Counted from the stretch's first letter, positions 1-11,519 are shown. The stretch is 64,000 bases of DNA from Bos javanicus (GCF_032452875.1 NC_083881.1:67711689-67775688); one strand, 5' to 3'. Notes: generated from the letters alone by a model not told the origin. A program made the numbers and translations.

Positions 1-187
1 TATAGAAGGCTCTGTGATAATCTAGAAGGGTGGGATGGGGAGGGGGATAGGAGGGAGGGGACATGGGTGTACCTATGGCTGATGCTTGTCAATCTTTGAC
101 AGAAAACCACAAAATTCTGTAAAGCAATTACCCTTCAATTAAAAAATTTTAAAAGTGGCAACAAATTAAATTGAAAAAAAAAAGAAA
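1..187 (+). mobile_element. L1 3' UTR end with poly(A)-like tail
   Basis: G-rich stretch (gggtggggatggggagggggat), then the typical L1 terminus ending in cttcaattaaaaaatttt and an A-rich tail. Its 5' side is cut by the window edge. It abuts the 5' part of an older L1 remnant and probably inserted into it. Confidence 0.8.
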
Positions 188-945
188 AATGCTCAAAATT
201 ATAAAAATAGGATTATCATAGGTTCCAGGTATCCTACTTCTGTGTATATATCCAAAAGAACTGAAAGTAGAGTCTCAAAGAGATATTTGCTCATCCATGT
301 TCATAGCAGTGTTTTTCACAAGAGCCAAGAAGTGGAAGCAATCCAAATTTTCATCAGTGGATGAATGAATAAACAAAATTCAGCATATAGATCCAGTGGG
401 TATTATTCAGTCTTAAAAAGGAAAGAAATCCTATTAAATGTTACAATGTGGATGAATCTTGAGGACATTATGCTAAGTTTGCAGCCCCATGGACTGCAGC
501 TCACCGGGCTTCTCGGTCCATGAAATTTTCCAGGCAAGAATACTGGAATGGGTTGCCATTTCTTCCTTTAGGGGATCTTCTTGGCCCAGGGATTGAACCC
601 ACATCTCCTGCATTGGCAGGCAGATCCTTTACCACTGAGCCACCAGGGAAGCCCAAGCCACTCACAAGAAGACAAATATTCATAAGATTCCACTTATATG
701 AAGTAACTAAAGTAGTCAAATTCACAGAAGCAGAAAGTAGAATGATGGTTTCCTGGGCCTAGCAGAAAGGGGAAATGGAGAGTTGTTTAATGGGTATAGT
801 TTTCAGTTTTGCAGTATGCAAAAGGTCTGGAGATTTGCACAACATTGGAAATGCACCCAACACTACTGAACTGTATGCTTAAAGTGTATATGTCATATAT
901 TTTATGTTCCATGTTTTTTTTACCATAATTAAAGCATTTTAAATT
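188..945 (+). mobile_element. Old L1M 3' end, split by a Bov-tA
   Basis: Matches the L1M 3' region: gttcatagcagtg, then gtggatgaatgaataaac and gaggacattatgctaag, resuming after the SINE with aagccactcacaagaagaca and gtagtcaaattcacagaagc, and ending near ctactgaactgta. Non-coding relic. Confidence 0.85.
481..655 (-). mobile_element. Bov-tA SINE
   Basis: Antisense tRNA-Glu-derived SINE joined to the BovB 3' sequence. The plus strand runs from ggactgcagctcaccgggct to the end motif gagccaccagggaagccc. It interrupts an L1M remnant and is therefore younger. Diverged by several substitutions. Confidence 0.9.
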
Positions 946-984
946 TAAACATTGGAATAGAACTTTTAACAATGAAAGTCAGAT

Positions 985-1283
985 AATGTCATCCTGTTCA
1001 AAACTCTCCAGTAACTTCCCGTTGTATCCAGAGAGTCAAGGTGCTAATAACAGCCTACAAGATGCTGTGTGGTGTAGCCTCCATCCTCACTTCTTCTCCC
1101 CAAGGTTAGTCTTCTCCAACTAGACTGCTTTCTTTGTTGCCACTCCTTAAACACTCCCACATTAGGAACTTTGCACTAGCTGCTCCTCTTCCTAGACTTA
1201 GCCAACTCTTCGTCAGCCGTGTCCTTCAGGTATTGGGTCATTTCTCATCTTCTATATAGGTTAACCCTGACTACCTACTGTAT
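985..1283 (+). mobile_element. L2 fragment, left part
   Basis: Old mammalian LINE2: caaaactctccagtaacttc, then agcctacaagatgctgtgtg and the region rich in ctcctcttcc. Continues at about 1600-1815 after a SINE insertion. Confidence 0.75.
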
Positions 1284-1597
1284 GGGATTCCCTGATAGCT
1301 CAGTTGGTAAAGAATCCACCTGCAATGCAGGAGACCCTGGTTCAATTCCTGGGTCAGAAAGATCCCTGGGAGAAGGGATAGGCTACCCTCTCCAGTATTC
1401 TTGGGCTTCCCTTGCATGGTCCGCTGGTAAACAATCCGCCTGCAACGTGGGAGACCTGGGTTGGGAAGATCCCCTGGAGAAAAGAAGGGCTACCCATTCC
1501 AATATTCTGGCCTGGAGAATTCCACGGACTATATAGCCCATGGGGTAGCAAATAGTCTGACACGACTGAGCATCTTTCACTTTCACTTCACTTTCAC
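1284..1597 (+). mobile_element. Double-headed Bov-tA SINE (two tRNA-related heads)
   Basis: Two tRNA-Glu-like heads in tandem: the first starts at gattccctgatagctcag, the second at gggcttcccttgcatggtcc. A single BovB-derived tail follows, with the variant ctggcctggagaattcc, ending in repeated tttcactttcacttc. The same architecture recurs at 55809-56127. It splits an L2. Confidence 0.85.
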
Positions 1598-1599
1598 CT

Positions 1600-1815
1600 G
1601 TTTAGTACTGTAACCAGCCCCAACCACCTTTAACCTGCTCTGCAATTTTTCCTCATGTATGACATTTTCTGACATACTATGTAATAGTATTTATTTATCA
1701 TGTTTATTATATGATGTCTGAAAATTCCTCAAGGGCAGATAGTTTTCCTTTTTACCTACTGTATTTCCAGCATCAAGAACACTGTCTGACATATAGTAGG
1801 CACTCAATATTCATG
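1600..1815 (+). mobile_element. L2 fragment, right part (3' end)
   Basis: L2 terminus: ctcaagggcagatag, ctgtatttccagc and gacatatagtaggcactcaa. Collinear with 985-1283. Confidence 0.8.
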
Positions 1816-1920
1816 TTGTAAGTCCTAGTAATAGTTAAGACTGAGCTGGCAGGATAACCATGAGGGTAAAGTAAATTGACTTGCAGAGCCATGTAAGAAC
1901 AGACAGGTAAAATTAAGTAT

Positions 1921-2045
1921 AGGAACTTCCCTGGCAGTCCAGTGGTTAAGACTCCATGCTTCCCCTGCAGGGGACACAGGTTCAATCCTTAGTCAAGAAC
2001 TAATATCCCGTATATTGTGTGGCATTGCTAGAAAAAGAAAGAAAT
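1921..2045 (+). mobile_element. CHR-type tRNA-Glu SINE
   Basis: Starts gaacttccctggcagtccag with tRNA-like head and B-box-like ggttcaatcc, and ends in an A-rich tail (gaaaaagaaagaaatt). No BovB part, so CHR rather than Bov-tA. Confidence 0.8.
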
Positions 2046-2569
2046 TAAATATAAGAGAATGGGTTATACTTCAAAACCATTCCTCCATTCCCAGCAGAGA
2101 ACAACACTATGGTAGAAACCATGTTTGAAATAAAGCTTTTGGCTCACATAACAAATCCAAATGATAACATGTGTCACATAAGTCAAAGCCAATATATGAG
2201 TTGAGCTAACCTCCATTATAATACTGTTCTTAATTATAGTGAACTGCAGCCAAATTGCACTCCCCAAAACCAAATAAATATAGAATATACCAGGTGGTGG
2301 CCCTGTTTTCCAACACCAGAATTTCAAAGGAATTGCTTGATATTTATTTTGAATGTGCTATTCTGCAATTATCTGATTAACAGTTTAGTTTTCCCAGAAA
2401 TGCAGGACCAAATCCAGTTGGGTTTTTTCCCTTGATTTCATTGTTCATGAGATGTCACTTTACCTTTGAAACATAGTGGTAGATTAGGATTTTCTAAAAT
2501 ATTAGCCAAAAAAAAGCTAAATCTTAAATATTATTCAGGCTCAAAAATGCGGAAAATTTGATGTATGCT
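2046..2569. other. Unassigned intergenic sequence
   Basis: AT-rich; no gene, RNA gene or recognisable repeat boundary. Confidence 0.5.
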
Positions 2570-2912
2570 CTAAGGATAAACTTCAAGGACATTATGCTGA
2601 GTAAACTAGTCATAAAAGGACAATGACTGATAATTCCATTTATAAGAAGTATCTGGAGTAGTCAGACTCATAGAGACAGAAAGTAGCTGGTAGTTGTTAG
2701 GGACTAGAGTTAAGGGAGAATGAGGAGTTATTGTTTATGGGGTAGAGAATTTCAGATTTATAAGAAGAAGAGAGTTCTGTAGATAAATAATGATGATAGC
2801 AAAATAATGTGAATGTGTTTAGTGCTAACTGAACTGTACACCTAAAAATGATTAAGATGGCAAATTTTGTGTTATGTGCATTTCCTGACAATTAAATTTT
2901 TTTTAAAAATAT
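2570..2912 (+). mobile_element. Old L1M 3' end
   Basis: A second copy of the same L1 region as 188-945: caaggacattatgctgagta, catagagacagaaagtag, ctgaactgtacacctaaaaa, ending in an A-rich tail. Non-coding. Confidence 0.85.
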
Positions 2913-3094
2913 AGTGGCAGCCCTTAAGTACTTGGTGGGGGCCTAGGGGATCATGTACAGTTAAAATCCTTCTCCTGTTGAGGAAAAAGAGCTTCCTCTT
3001 AAATACAGAAGGATTTCTTAGTTTGGGAATGTTTTAAGTGATTGCTTGATATTTATGTTTTTTCTTAGTATTCATTCCCTGTGGGGGTTGTCCT

Positions 3095-3600
3095 CAGCCT
3101 AGCATTGTGATAGATTCCAGGAATCAAAGACAAATGAAACACTTCCTCTGCTCTCAAGGAGATTAGAGGCAGGTGGAAGAGGCAAGCATGTGAAAAGATG
3201 GTTTCAAGACGGTGTGACAAGGGCTGGACTAAAGGTGAACACACCTAAGGAGGCATCTAAATCATACTGGAGGGCCAGAAAAGCTTCCTGAAAGAAGTGA
3301 TGTTTTGCTTCATCTTGAAAAAACGATTGGAATTAATTAGGCAGAGGAGTCAGGACATTCTAGGGAGAGGCTGCTGAATACACGAAGACTTGAAGGTGTG
3401 AAACATAATGATCAGCGTGGGGACCCAACATGGCGAGTGTGTAGAGGTGATAAAGTGGACAGTTAGGCAAGGATAAGAACCAAGACTGGAGATCAGTTAG
3501 AGTGGGGACTTTATCCTAGAAGCTACAGGGAACTTTTACAAGCAGAATAATTACCTCTCTCATCCCAATTTCAGGACAGTGCAAAAATTTCTACAGTGGA
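3095..3600 (+). repeat. Ancient mammalian repeat remnant, family not assigned
   Basis: Shows the pattern of a common old mammalian repeat: ctctcaaggagattagaggc, gcttcctgaaagaagtgatg, ggactttatcctagaagcta. I cannot name the family securely. Confidence 0.5.
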
Positions 3601-3604
3601 TAAA

Positions 3605-4090
3605 AAGTGTTCTAAGAGATTGTCTCAGCCAGCTATTGATGTATAACAAATCATCTCAGTGTCTAAAACAACTCATTTATTTTTGCTCATGTCTTCAGGC
3701 TGGCCAGGCCCATTCTAGGCTGAGCTCAGCTGGCTGCTCTGCTCTGCAAGTCTGTCGGGCTCAGTCCTTTGCTGTAGGTTGGCCTCCACATCTGATCCAG
3801 GTGTGTTAATTCTGGGCCCTGGGAAAGCACTGCCTATGGGGCCTTCTTATCCTCCTTGGTGCAGTTGACCATCCAGCGCATCTTCTTTCCATGGCAATGA
3901 CAGAAGTCCCAGAGGGAAGGCAGAAACTGTGATGTCTGTGAAGGCCGAGGCTCTGAACAGGAGCATAGTGATGTCCACCCACATTCCATTGGCCAGAGCA
4001 AGTCATACAGCTGAGTCCAAAGTAAAGAGGCAGGGCAGTACCCTGTGCCTCTAGTGAGAGAAACAATCAACTCACTTGTAAAGAATGTAG
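3605..4090 (-). repeat. Old LTR-like repeat remnant, antisense
   Basis: Plus strand begins like the reverse of a widespread mammalian repeat: agctattgatgtataacaaa, then gtctaaaacaactcattt, gctgagctcagctgg and attggccagagcaagtca. A sense-oriented relative ends at 44265-44700. Family (MaLR-like?) uncertain. Confidence 0.5.
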
Positions 4091-4135
4091 ATACAAGGAG
4101 AAGTGAAAACTGGGGTCAATAGTTCAATCCAGGGG

Positions 4136-4272
4136 ACTTCCCTGCTGGTCCAGAGGCTAAGACTCCATGCTCCCAATGCCTGGAGTCCAGGTTCGATTCC
4201 TGGTCAGGAAACTGGACTCCCACATGCCACCACTAACGCCTGGCACAACCAAGTAAATAAACTAAATTTTAA
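4136..4272 (+). mobile_element. CHR-type tRNA-Glu SINE
   Basis: ggacttccctgctggtccag head, B-box-like ggttcgattcc, ending in aaataaactaaattttaaa. Moderately diverged. Confidence 0.85.
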
Positions 4273-4325
4273 AGTATGGTATTGGCATAGTCTCAAGGCA
4301 TTTTAAAAAACGGTTCAATATACCA

Positions 4326-4612
4326 TTCAGTTCATTTCAGTTCAGTTCAGTCGCTCACTTGTGTCTGACTCTCTGCGATCCCATGAATCGCAGCACGCCA
4401 GGCCTCCCTATCCATCACCATCTCCCAGAGTTCACTCAAACTCACATCCATCGAGTCGGTGATGCCATCCAGCCATCTCATCCTCTGTCGTCCCCTTCTC
4501 CTCCTGCCCCCAATCCCTCCCAGCATCAGAGTCTTTTCCAATGAGTCAACTCTTCGCATGAGGTGGCCAAAGTACTGGAGTTTCAACTTTAGCATCATTC
4601 CTAATATAGCAT
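4326..4612 (-). mobile_element. BovB (RTE LINE) 3' end fragment
   Basis: Antisense copy. Plus strand opens with the TTCAG-type terminal repeat and reads back through the C-terminal ORF2 region. The minus-strand translation contains LKLQYFGHLMRR and MRWLDGITDSMDVSLSELWE, characteristic of the BovB C-terminus. 5' truncated. Confidence 0.93.
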
Positions 4613-4639
4613 AGAGGGTATTTTTACTCAATATTTAGA

Positions 4640-4800
4640 GACTACATGGTCTAGAGAAAGAACTGCAGTTGTGGAGCCAATCACTTAATATCTTTGTGGC
4701 CTTTTTTAAGTTACTTAAAATTCTCTAGACATCAGCTTTCTCATCCATAAAATATAGATTGATATCTCCCCCACCTTGTGATTGCAAGACTTGCACGTGA
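4640..4800 (-). mobile_element. MIR remnant
   Basis: Core similarity: gcagttgtggagccaatcac, ctttgtggcc, tttctcatccataaaatat. Orientation tentative. Confidence 0.5.
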
Positions 4801-4974
4801 TATTCTCCATGGGCTTTGCGTTTTGGGCACCAATGCTAACTATCTACAATGTGCCGTGGCTATTGATAAGAAGTATGAGAAGGGAGATCAGTGGTTTGAC
4901 TTTGCTGCTGCCAAGTCAACATACTGGAGAGAAACAAAAATTGAGTAGAACCCAGAATACAGCATTCCCCTAAG

Positions 4975-6180
4975 ATGACCACTAATACCGTCTCTGCCGG
5001 CAACAACTTTCTGTCTTTGAGGAAAGATGTGTCTTCCAGAGAAAGTCAGCTGAATGATATATGTTTGGTCTGACAGCTCTTTTACATATTCACTTTACTC
5101 CTTGGCAGTTTGAATTTTTGGTTCATAAATAAGAGGGGTATTTGCCCCACAAGGATCTAGGACAAAGCAGGGCAGGAGGCAGGTGGGAAAAACACCTCCT
5201 GGCATTGGTTTACAGACGTTCTCCCTGAGTGTGTAACCACTGTTCTGTCCAGATGGGCTCCCTTGGTCAAAGCATTGTGACAAGGACAACCCCCAAGCTA
5301 TTCTTATTTATCTTCTCAGATTGAGACCAATTGGCCCAACATCAAAAACCTCTTTGAACCCAGCTCTCTTGAGTCCCATGGTAATGCTCATTCTCCTGTT
5401 GGCATAAATTAGATAGGCAAAAGGCTAAGCTGCTGAATATGAGACAGCACAAAACATAGAAACTAAAATAATAATGATATTCAGTTCTCTCTCATATTGT
5501 TCAAAATGAGCATGCGGTCAAAATGGTTTGGAGGCTGAGGTCCATGTGGACATCCAGGAATGCAGGTTTCTTTTAATTTTTTCTTCAACATCCTCAAGCA
5601 ACCCTTCCCAATCAAGAGAATTAAGGTTCAATGCTATAAAGTATCCATGGTGGTAATGAATTAACCTTTCTCTTATGTATCTAGAATAGTATAGCTTTGT
5701 ACCGTCCTTGGAATGATGGAGATCAGAGTTACTTAAGTCATTTTCTCTAAGATTTATTTCTCTTACAGGGATATGATTTTGAGATAGGCTGCTTGAGTGT
5801 GGTTCTTACCCATGGTTGAAGGTACCATATCTGCACATTTCCCTCCATGGGAAGGGAGACAATAGACCTGAGAGAAAGGAGATTCTTCAATCAACTGACT
5901 TGCGAGTTGCACACATTACTTCTGCTCACATGTAATTACCCAAAATATAATTTCATAGCCTCATTTAGTTACACCGGAGATAGGGAAAGTAGTTTCTCAC
6001 TTGCCCACCATAAGCACAGCTAAGACTTCTGGGGATTCTGTCACTAATATGAAGAAGGATGAAATAAACAGGGAGACAGTTATCAGTCTCCCACATTTCA
6101 CTATTATTCACTAGAGAGTAAGTTTCATGAGAGCAGGAACTGTGACTCATTCACTAAGAACAAATAAGTAAGTATATTTT
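4975..6180. other. Unassigned intergenic sequence
   Basis: About 1.2 kb with short non-coding frames only. I see no gene, RNA gene or confident repeat. Confidence 0.5.
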
Positions 6181-6187
6181 TTTTACA

Positions 6188-6395
6188 AGGACTTCCCTGG
6201 GGGCTGAGACAGTAAAGAATCCAGTGCAGGAGACCTGGGTTCGAATGATCCCTGGGTTGGGAGGATCTCCTGGAGGAGGGCCTGGCAACCCATTCCAGTA
6301 TTCTTGCCTGGAGAATCCCATGGACAGAGGAGCCTGGCAGGGTACAGTCCCTGGGGTCACGAAGAGTCAGACACCAGCAAGCAATGAAGCACACA
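6188..6395 (+). mobile_element. Bov-tA SINE
   Basis: ggacttccctgggggctgag head, gggttcgaatgatccctggg, then the BovB-related tail gcctggagaatcccatggac. Complete but diverged. Confidence 0.9.
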
Positions 6396-6525
6396 GGCTT
6401 TTTTTGTCATTTTTTACCATAGTATCTAGTACCTAGAAGATTGAATTCCATTTATTTATATCACATTAAGATAGTTCAGAGGACTGTCTGAAATTATAAT
6501 TTTCAGAAGACCCAGGACTAAATAT

Positions 6526-7463
6526 TTCAGTCCAGTTCAGTCACTCAGTCATGTCCAACTCTTTGTGACCTCGTGGACTGCAGCACACCAGGCTTCTCTG
6601 TCCATCACCAACACCCAGAGTTTACTCAGACTCACGTCCATTGAGTCAGTGATGCCATCCAACCATCTCATCCTCTGTTGTCCCCTTCTCCTCCCGCTTT
6701 CAATCTTTCCCAGCATCAGGGTCTTTTCCAATGAGTCAGTTCTTTGCATCAGGGGGCCAAAGTATTGGAGCTTCAGCTTCAGTATCAGTCCTTCCAATGA
6801 ATATTCAGGACTGATTTCCTTTAGGATTGGCTGGTTTGATCTCCTTGCAGTCCAAGGGGCTCTCAAGAGTCTTCTCCATCACCACAATTCAAAAGCATCA
6901 ATTCTTCGGCACTCAGCTTTCTTTATAGTCCAACTCTCACATCTATACATGATGACTGGAAAAAACATAGCTTTGACTAGACGGACGTTTGTTGGTAAAG
7001 TAATGTCTCTGCTTTTCGATATACTGTCTAGGTTGGTCATAGCTTTTCTTCCAAGGAAGAAGCATCTTTTAATTTCATGGCTGCAGTCACCATCTGCAGT
7101 GATTTTGTAGCCCCCAAAATAAAGTCTCTCACTGTTTGCATTGTTTCCCCGTCAATTTGCTATGAAGTGATGGAACCAGGTGCCATGGTCTTAGTTTTCT
7201 GAATGTTGAGTTTTAAGCCAACTTTTTCACTCTCCTCTTTCACTTTCATCAAGAGGCTATTTAGTTCCTCTTCACTTTCTGCCGTAATGGTGGTGTCATC
7301 TGCATATCTGAGGTTATTGATATTACTTCCAGCAATCTTGATTCCAGCTTGTGCTTCATCCAACCCAGCATTTCGCATGATGTACTCTGTGGGGTGACAA
7401 TACACAGCCTTGATGTACTCCTTTCCCCATTTGGAACCAGTCTGTTGTTCCGTGTCCAGTTCT
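6526..7463 (-). mobile_element. BovB LINE, 3' third including the reverse transcriptase YADD motif
   Basis: Largest BovB piece in the window (about 940 bp). The frame 7405-7160 contains NNLRYADDTTITAESEEE, where YADD is the catalytic core of RTE-type reverse transcriptase. A second frame (6866-6549) carries the C-terminal LKLQYFGPLMQRTDSLEK. Frames are not joined and the 5' two thirds are missing, so it cannot move by itself. Compared with the BovB sequence as I remember it, a short piece is missing just upstream of ATEYIM-type residues near 7400 (TEYIMRNAGLDEAQAG follows directly on CHP). Confidence 0.94.
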
Positions 7464-7495
7464 GTTTCTTCTTTACTTATTTAACATTTTCTTCT

Positions 7496-7758
7496 TCTTT
7501 TTTTTTTTTTTTTGGTGGCTGCTGCTGCTGCTAAGTCGCTTCAGTCATGTCCGACTCTGTGCGACCCCATAGACAGCAGCCCACCAAGCTCCCCTGTCCC
7601 TGGGATTCTCCAGGCAAGAACACTGGAGTGGGTTGCCATTTCCTTCTACAATGCATGAAAGTGAACAGTGAAAGTGAAGTCACTCAGTCATGCCCGACTC
7701 TTAGCGACCCCATGGACTGCAGCCTACCAGGCTCCTCCGTCTGTGGAGGAGGGAGGTA
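7496..7758 (-). mobile_element. Bov-A2 SINE, truncated
   Basis: Plus strand: T-rich run (antisense tail), gctgctgctgctaagtcgct, two A-type modules separated by a linker with gtgaaagtgaagtcactcag, broken off after ctccgtctgtggagg. It lies between oppositely oriented BovB pieces. Confidence 0.9.
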
Positions 7759-7779
7759 ACCTTGATCTTCTCTGAGTTA

Positions 7780-7975
7780 AGTTTCTGATGCTGGGAAAGA
7801 TTGAGGGCAGGAATAGAAGGGGGCAACAGAGGATGAGATGGTTGGATGACATCACTAACTCAATGGACATGAGTTTGAGCAAACTCTGGGAGACGGTGAA
7901 GTACAGGGAAGCTTGGCATGCTGCAGTCCATGGGGTTGCAAAGAATCAGACATGGCTTAGTGACTGAACAAGTTT
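7780..7975 (+). mobile_element. BovB 3' end fragment
   Basis: Sense copy: gatgctgggaaagattgag, gatgagatggttggatgac, tgagtttgagcaaactctgg, tggttgcaaagaatcagac-like end. Opposite in orientation to 6526-7463. Confidence 0.9.
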
Positions 7976-8869
7976 CTCATTGTTCATTTTAATTATTGAT
8001 TACTTTCAAATGTTTAGGATCAATTTAGGATTTTCATAAACCTGCAGAAGAAAAATTCTTTCCTCAACTCTGACACAAAATGTTAGGATATGAAGATTAT
8101 GTGGAATAAAGAAGCTGGTGTTTGTAAAAAGCACTTAAAATGACAGCTGGCACATGGTGAGTGTATACAAGGGTAATAGGTGACAGAAGATAACCGAGAG
8201 ACAGACAGAATGAAGAAAGTGCAAGGAGAAGCAGGGCAATGCTCTCTGCCTTATCTGTGAGTATATTATAACATTTTCTACTAGAGGCAGAAACTGCTGC
8301 TAGGTAAGGACTATCTCTGGCAAGGACTATCTCACCAGACACCTGAAGCTTCATTTCTCTGCTTGGCCAAGCCCAGACGCACTTTGCCCACTACATGTGC
8401 TCGAGTCCCTGTAACTCTTACCAATCTCCTTGTGGACACTAAAATGACAAACAAAAGTGGGTGAGATTGGAAATGAAGACCCAGGGCAGCCAATTAACTA
8501 ATTAATTTTTAAAAAGTGGATGAGAGTAGACACTAGTTTAGCACGTAGAGAAAGGGCCTGACTCAGAAGGAAGCCAGTGCCGTAGCAAGAACATTAAGAG
8601 TCCTCAAACCTGGTCTTCTGAGGTCATTCCTGGACATGATAGAGATAAAATAGCACACAGAACGCTTCAGGACAGGAGAGGACTGGAGCTTGTAAAATCT
8701 ATCACCCCTGGTTTGGGTAGAGCTGCCTGGAATGGTTGTATGGTTCGCCCCACCCCTCTCCATGCGTCTATAGTCTATTCCTCTGGTAACAGCGCTTTGC
8801 TACCCTTCTAGAGATTCACTGCTCTCTCCTTCCACGTGATTCTGGTACAGTTGTGCCCGCTCCCACCAC
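7976..8869. other. Unassigned intergenic sequence
   Basis: No gene or confident repeat seen; short frames on both strands lack recognisable domains. Confidence 0.5.
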
Positions 8870-9290
8870 ACCCAGAGTGAACTCAGAGTACGCCATCTTC
8901 CTGACCATGTGACTGGTTTGTTCATGGACATGTGACTCAAACGGAACTAGAGTCTTCCTTAAAACGTACTGCAGACACTGGAAGAAAGAGGGTGGATTCT
9001 TCGGGACAGATGAAGGAAAGTGGAAGATGATCTATTTGAAAACATCTTTCCTAGCCCTTTTCATGTGGTTAAAAAAATGCAGTCAAACCAAAGAGGGAAG
9101 CAGAGTTGAGCAGAAGCCAGGCGGAAAGTACTGATACCACATGAACCCCAAGATGTAGTTGTTTCTGAAAGTAGATTTGCCCCTTTCAGCTACACGCACA
9201 AATAATTCCCTTTTTTATTAATATTTAAGCTTATTTTACTTAGTGTTTCTGCTCTTTGCTTCCCAGAGAGTCCTAATTCATAGAGTACAT
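8870..9290 (+). repeat. Ancient repeat-like remnant, family uncertain
   Basis: Resembles an old mammalian repeat with catgtgactcaaacgg near the start and cagagagtcctaattcatag at the end. Very diverged; assignment is inference only. Confidence 0.35.
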
Positions 9291-9780
9291 GATTTGGTTG
9301 CAAGGGCTAAGCTCACCATGACTAAGACTGCTGGGGAGCTACAGACAGTTCCTAGTAATGTCCCAGAGGTTCAGAAAATTGCTCCAGGTTCCACTGTGTA
9401 CCCTCCATTCTAAACCTCTTCCCTGGTTGCTTATCTCTATTTGTGTCCTGTGGTCTGGTACCTAGATCTCTTTGGATTGACACTTCATGGTCCATTGAGC
9501 CTTGTCTTCTATTTCAATCTCACCGTGAACTTAGTTCCTCCAAAAACCCTGGGCTGCAGCCTTTGTATCCTGTGGACCCGTATCTCCAGCCTCTGTGCCT
9601 GGCCCAGGACCCCTGGGCCTGACATCTCTCCGTAAGCAAGAACCACGTTGTCACTTTGTTTTTTTCCATGGGCCCTGGAGCAAACCTTCCAGGTGCCCTT
9701 AATATATATTCCCCTTCTTTTCATGTTGTTGCCCTTGGCTTTAATTTATGCTATTCAGGAAACCCAAAGGTCAAAATTTT
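9291..9780. other. Unassigned intergenic sequence
   Basis: Slightly GC-richer with short frames on both strands, none with a recognised domain. Confidence 0.45.
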
Positions 9781-9783
9781 CTC

Positions 9784-9921
9784 TAGGGTGGTCCAGTGGT
9801 TAAGACTCTGAGCTTCCACAGCAGGAGGCATGGGTTTGATCCCTGGTCAGGGCTTATAAGACCCCACAAAGCTATGTGCCTCAACTCCTGCCAAAATCCA
9901 AACAACAACAACAACAACAAA
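9784..9921 (+). mobile_element. CHR-type tRNA-Glu SINE with (AAC)n tail
   Basis: gggtggtccagtggttaaga head, gggtttgatccctggtcagg, ending in six AAC units (about 9903-9920). Confidence 0.85.
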
Positions 9922-10044
9922 AGCTTCCTCTGTCATCCACTGAAGTTATTCAGACTATTTTCCCCAGATTTGTTAATAGGAATTTTTGATGGGAAAGTAG
10001 AAGAAAGAATAAACTTTTATAAAGAGGTTAGTCATTCAAATAAG

Positions 10045-10600
10045 GAAGTCTTATAGAAGCAACCTAAATGTCCATCTACAGAAGAATGGATAAAGAAGAT
10101 GTGATACTTATACACAATGGAATATGACACAGCCATGTAAAAGAATGAAATAATGTTATTTGCAGCAACATGAATGGACCTAGAGAATGTCATAAGAGTG
10201 AAGTAAGTCAGACAGAGAAACAGAAATGTAGAATGACATCCTTTACATCCAAATCTAAAAAGACATGACATGAATGAAATTATTTACAAAATAGAAACCG
10301 ACTCACAGACCTAGAGCACAAAATAATGGTTGCTGGAGGGAAGGATGGGGAAGGGATAGTTAAGGAGTTTGGGATGGACGTGTACACTGTTATATTTAAA
10401 ATGCATAATCAACAAAGACCTACTGCATAGCATAGGGAACTCTGCTCAATGTTATGTGGAAGCCTCAACGGGAGGAAGTATGGGGGAGGATAGATACATG
10501 TGTATGTATGGCTGAGTCCCTTTGCTGTACAGCTGAAACTATGACAACATTATTAACGGCTATGGCCCAATACAAAATTAAATGTTTAATAATAAGCATT
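10045..10600 (+). mobile_element. L1 3' end
   Basis: ORF2-distal and 3' UTR sequence: acaatggaatatgacacagc, gcaacatgaatggacctaga, gttgctggagggaaggatg, ccctttgctgtacagctgaa, caatacaaaattaaatg. No open frame of note. Confidence 0.85.
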
Positions 10601-10689
10601 TGGAAGTCTTTAAAATCTATATTGCATAAGGCACTTTGGTCACTTTTAGCCTTATGTAAGACTTTTAGCCTTATTGGAGTATGTCCTTA

Positions 10690-11035
10690 TTGTGGACTCA
10701 ATTGTGTCTCCTCAAAATTCTTATTGAAGTCCTAATCTCCAGTGCCTCAGAGTGTAACTGTATTTAGAGATAGAATCTTCAAAGAGGTAATTAAGTTAAA
10801 AGGCAGTCATTAGGGTGGGCCCTAATCCAATAGGATTGGTGTCTTTATTGGAAGAAGTGATTAGGACACAGCCATCTCTCAGCCAAAGAAAGAGGCTTCA
10901 GAAGAAACCAACCTGGTGGACACATTGATCTTGAACTCCTAGTCTTCAGAACAGTGAGAAAATGTCTGTTAAGTCACTCAGTCTGAGGTACTTTGTTATG
11001 GTTTCCTTTGCAAACTAATCAGTTCCCTACTAATT
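10690..11035 (+). repeat. LTR-like remnant (MaLR-type suspected)
   Basis: tggactcaattgtgtctcct at the left, gtgggccctaatccaatagg in the middle, cttgaactcctagtcttcag and tactttgttatggtttcctt at the right. This is the order of a common old non-coding LTR-like repeat. Family not certain. Confidence 0.55.
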
Positions 11036-11142
11036 ATTAACAAATTGACATTTCTCTTCACCAAATCCATTGGGAAAGAACAATAGAAATCTCTTCCTGG
11101 CTCGGTTCCTCTCGTTCTCTCTATGTCTCTCTCTCACTCTCA

Positions 11143-11165
11143 AGGAAAAAAAAAAAAAAAAAAAC
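11143..11165 (+). repeat. A-rich homopolymer run
   Basis: About 20 consecutive A flanked by a CT-rich stretch (ctctctcactctcaagg). Confidence 0.9.
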
Positions 11166-11519
11166 ACAGAAAAGAAATTCATGGTATTTGTGGAATTACT
11201 ACTAAATGTTTTCTTATCCAGCCAGTAGGCGTGGATCCAGGGCCTTGATCACTGGTGGGAGAGGATCATAGCAGTCTCATCCACCAGAGTCAACTGTGGC
11301 CTCTTTTCCTCCTCTTCTTTCCCTTCCTTTCTTCTTCCTGAACAACTTGTGCAAAATCCATTAGATGGAGCCGAGCAAGTAAAGTGTGTATGCATGTGCA
11401 TTGGGGGCCTAGGGGGTTGGTGAGCTGCGGTGCCCAGGGGAGGACGCTAGTGTCTGCGTGGCAGGAGAAGGGTAACCACACAGGGCTAAGCCTGGCACGA
11501 GGTAGCTTGGCCTGAGAAG

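Noticed and set aside
4136..4272. tRNA genes (GGTTCRATCC B boxes at many places)
   Set aside because: They are tRNA-Glu-derived heads of CHR and Bov-tA SINEs without intact cloverleaf and with retroposon tails.
6565..7110. 181-residue plus-strand frame
   Set aside because: It is the antisense of a BovB element; the other strand encodes the real BovB C-terminus.
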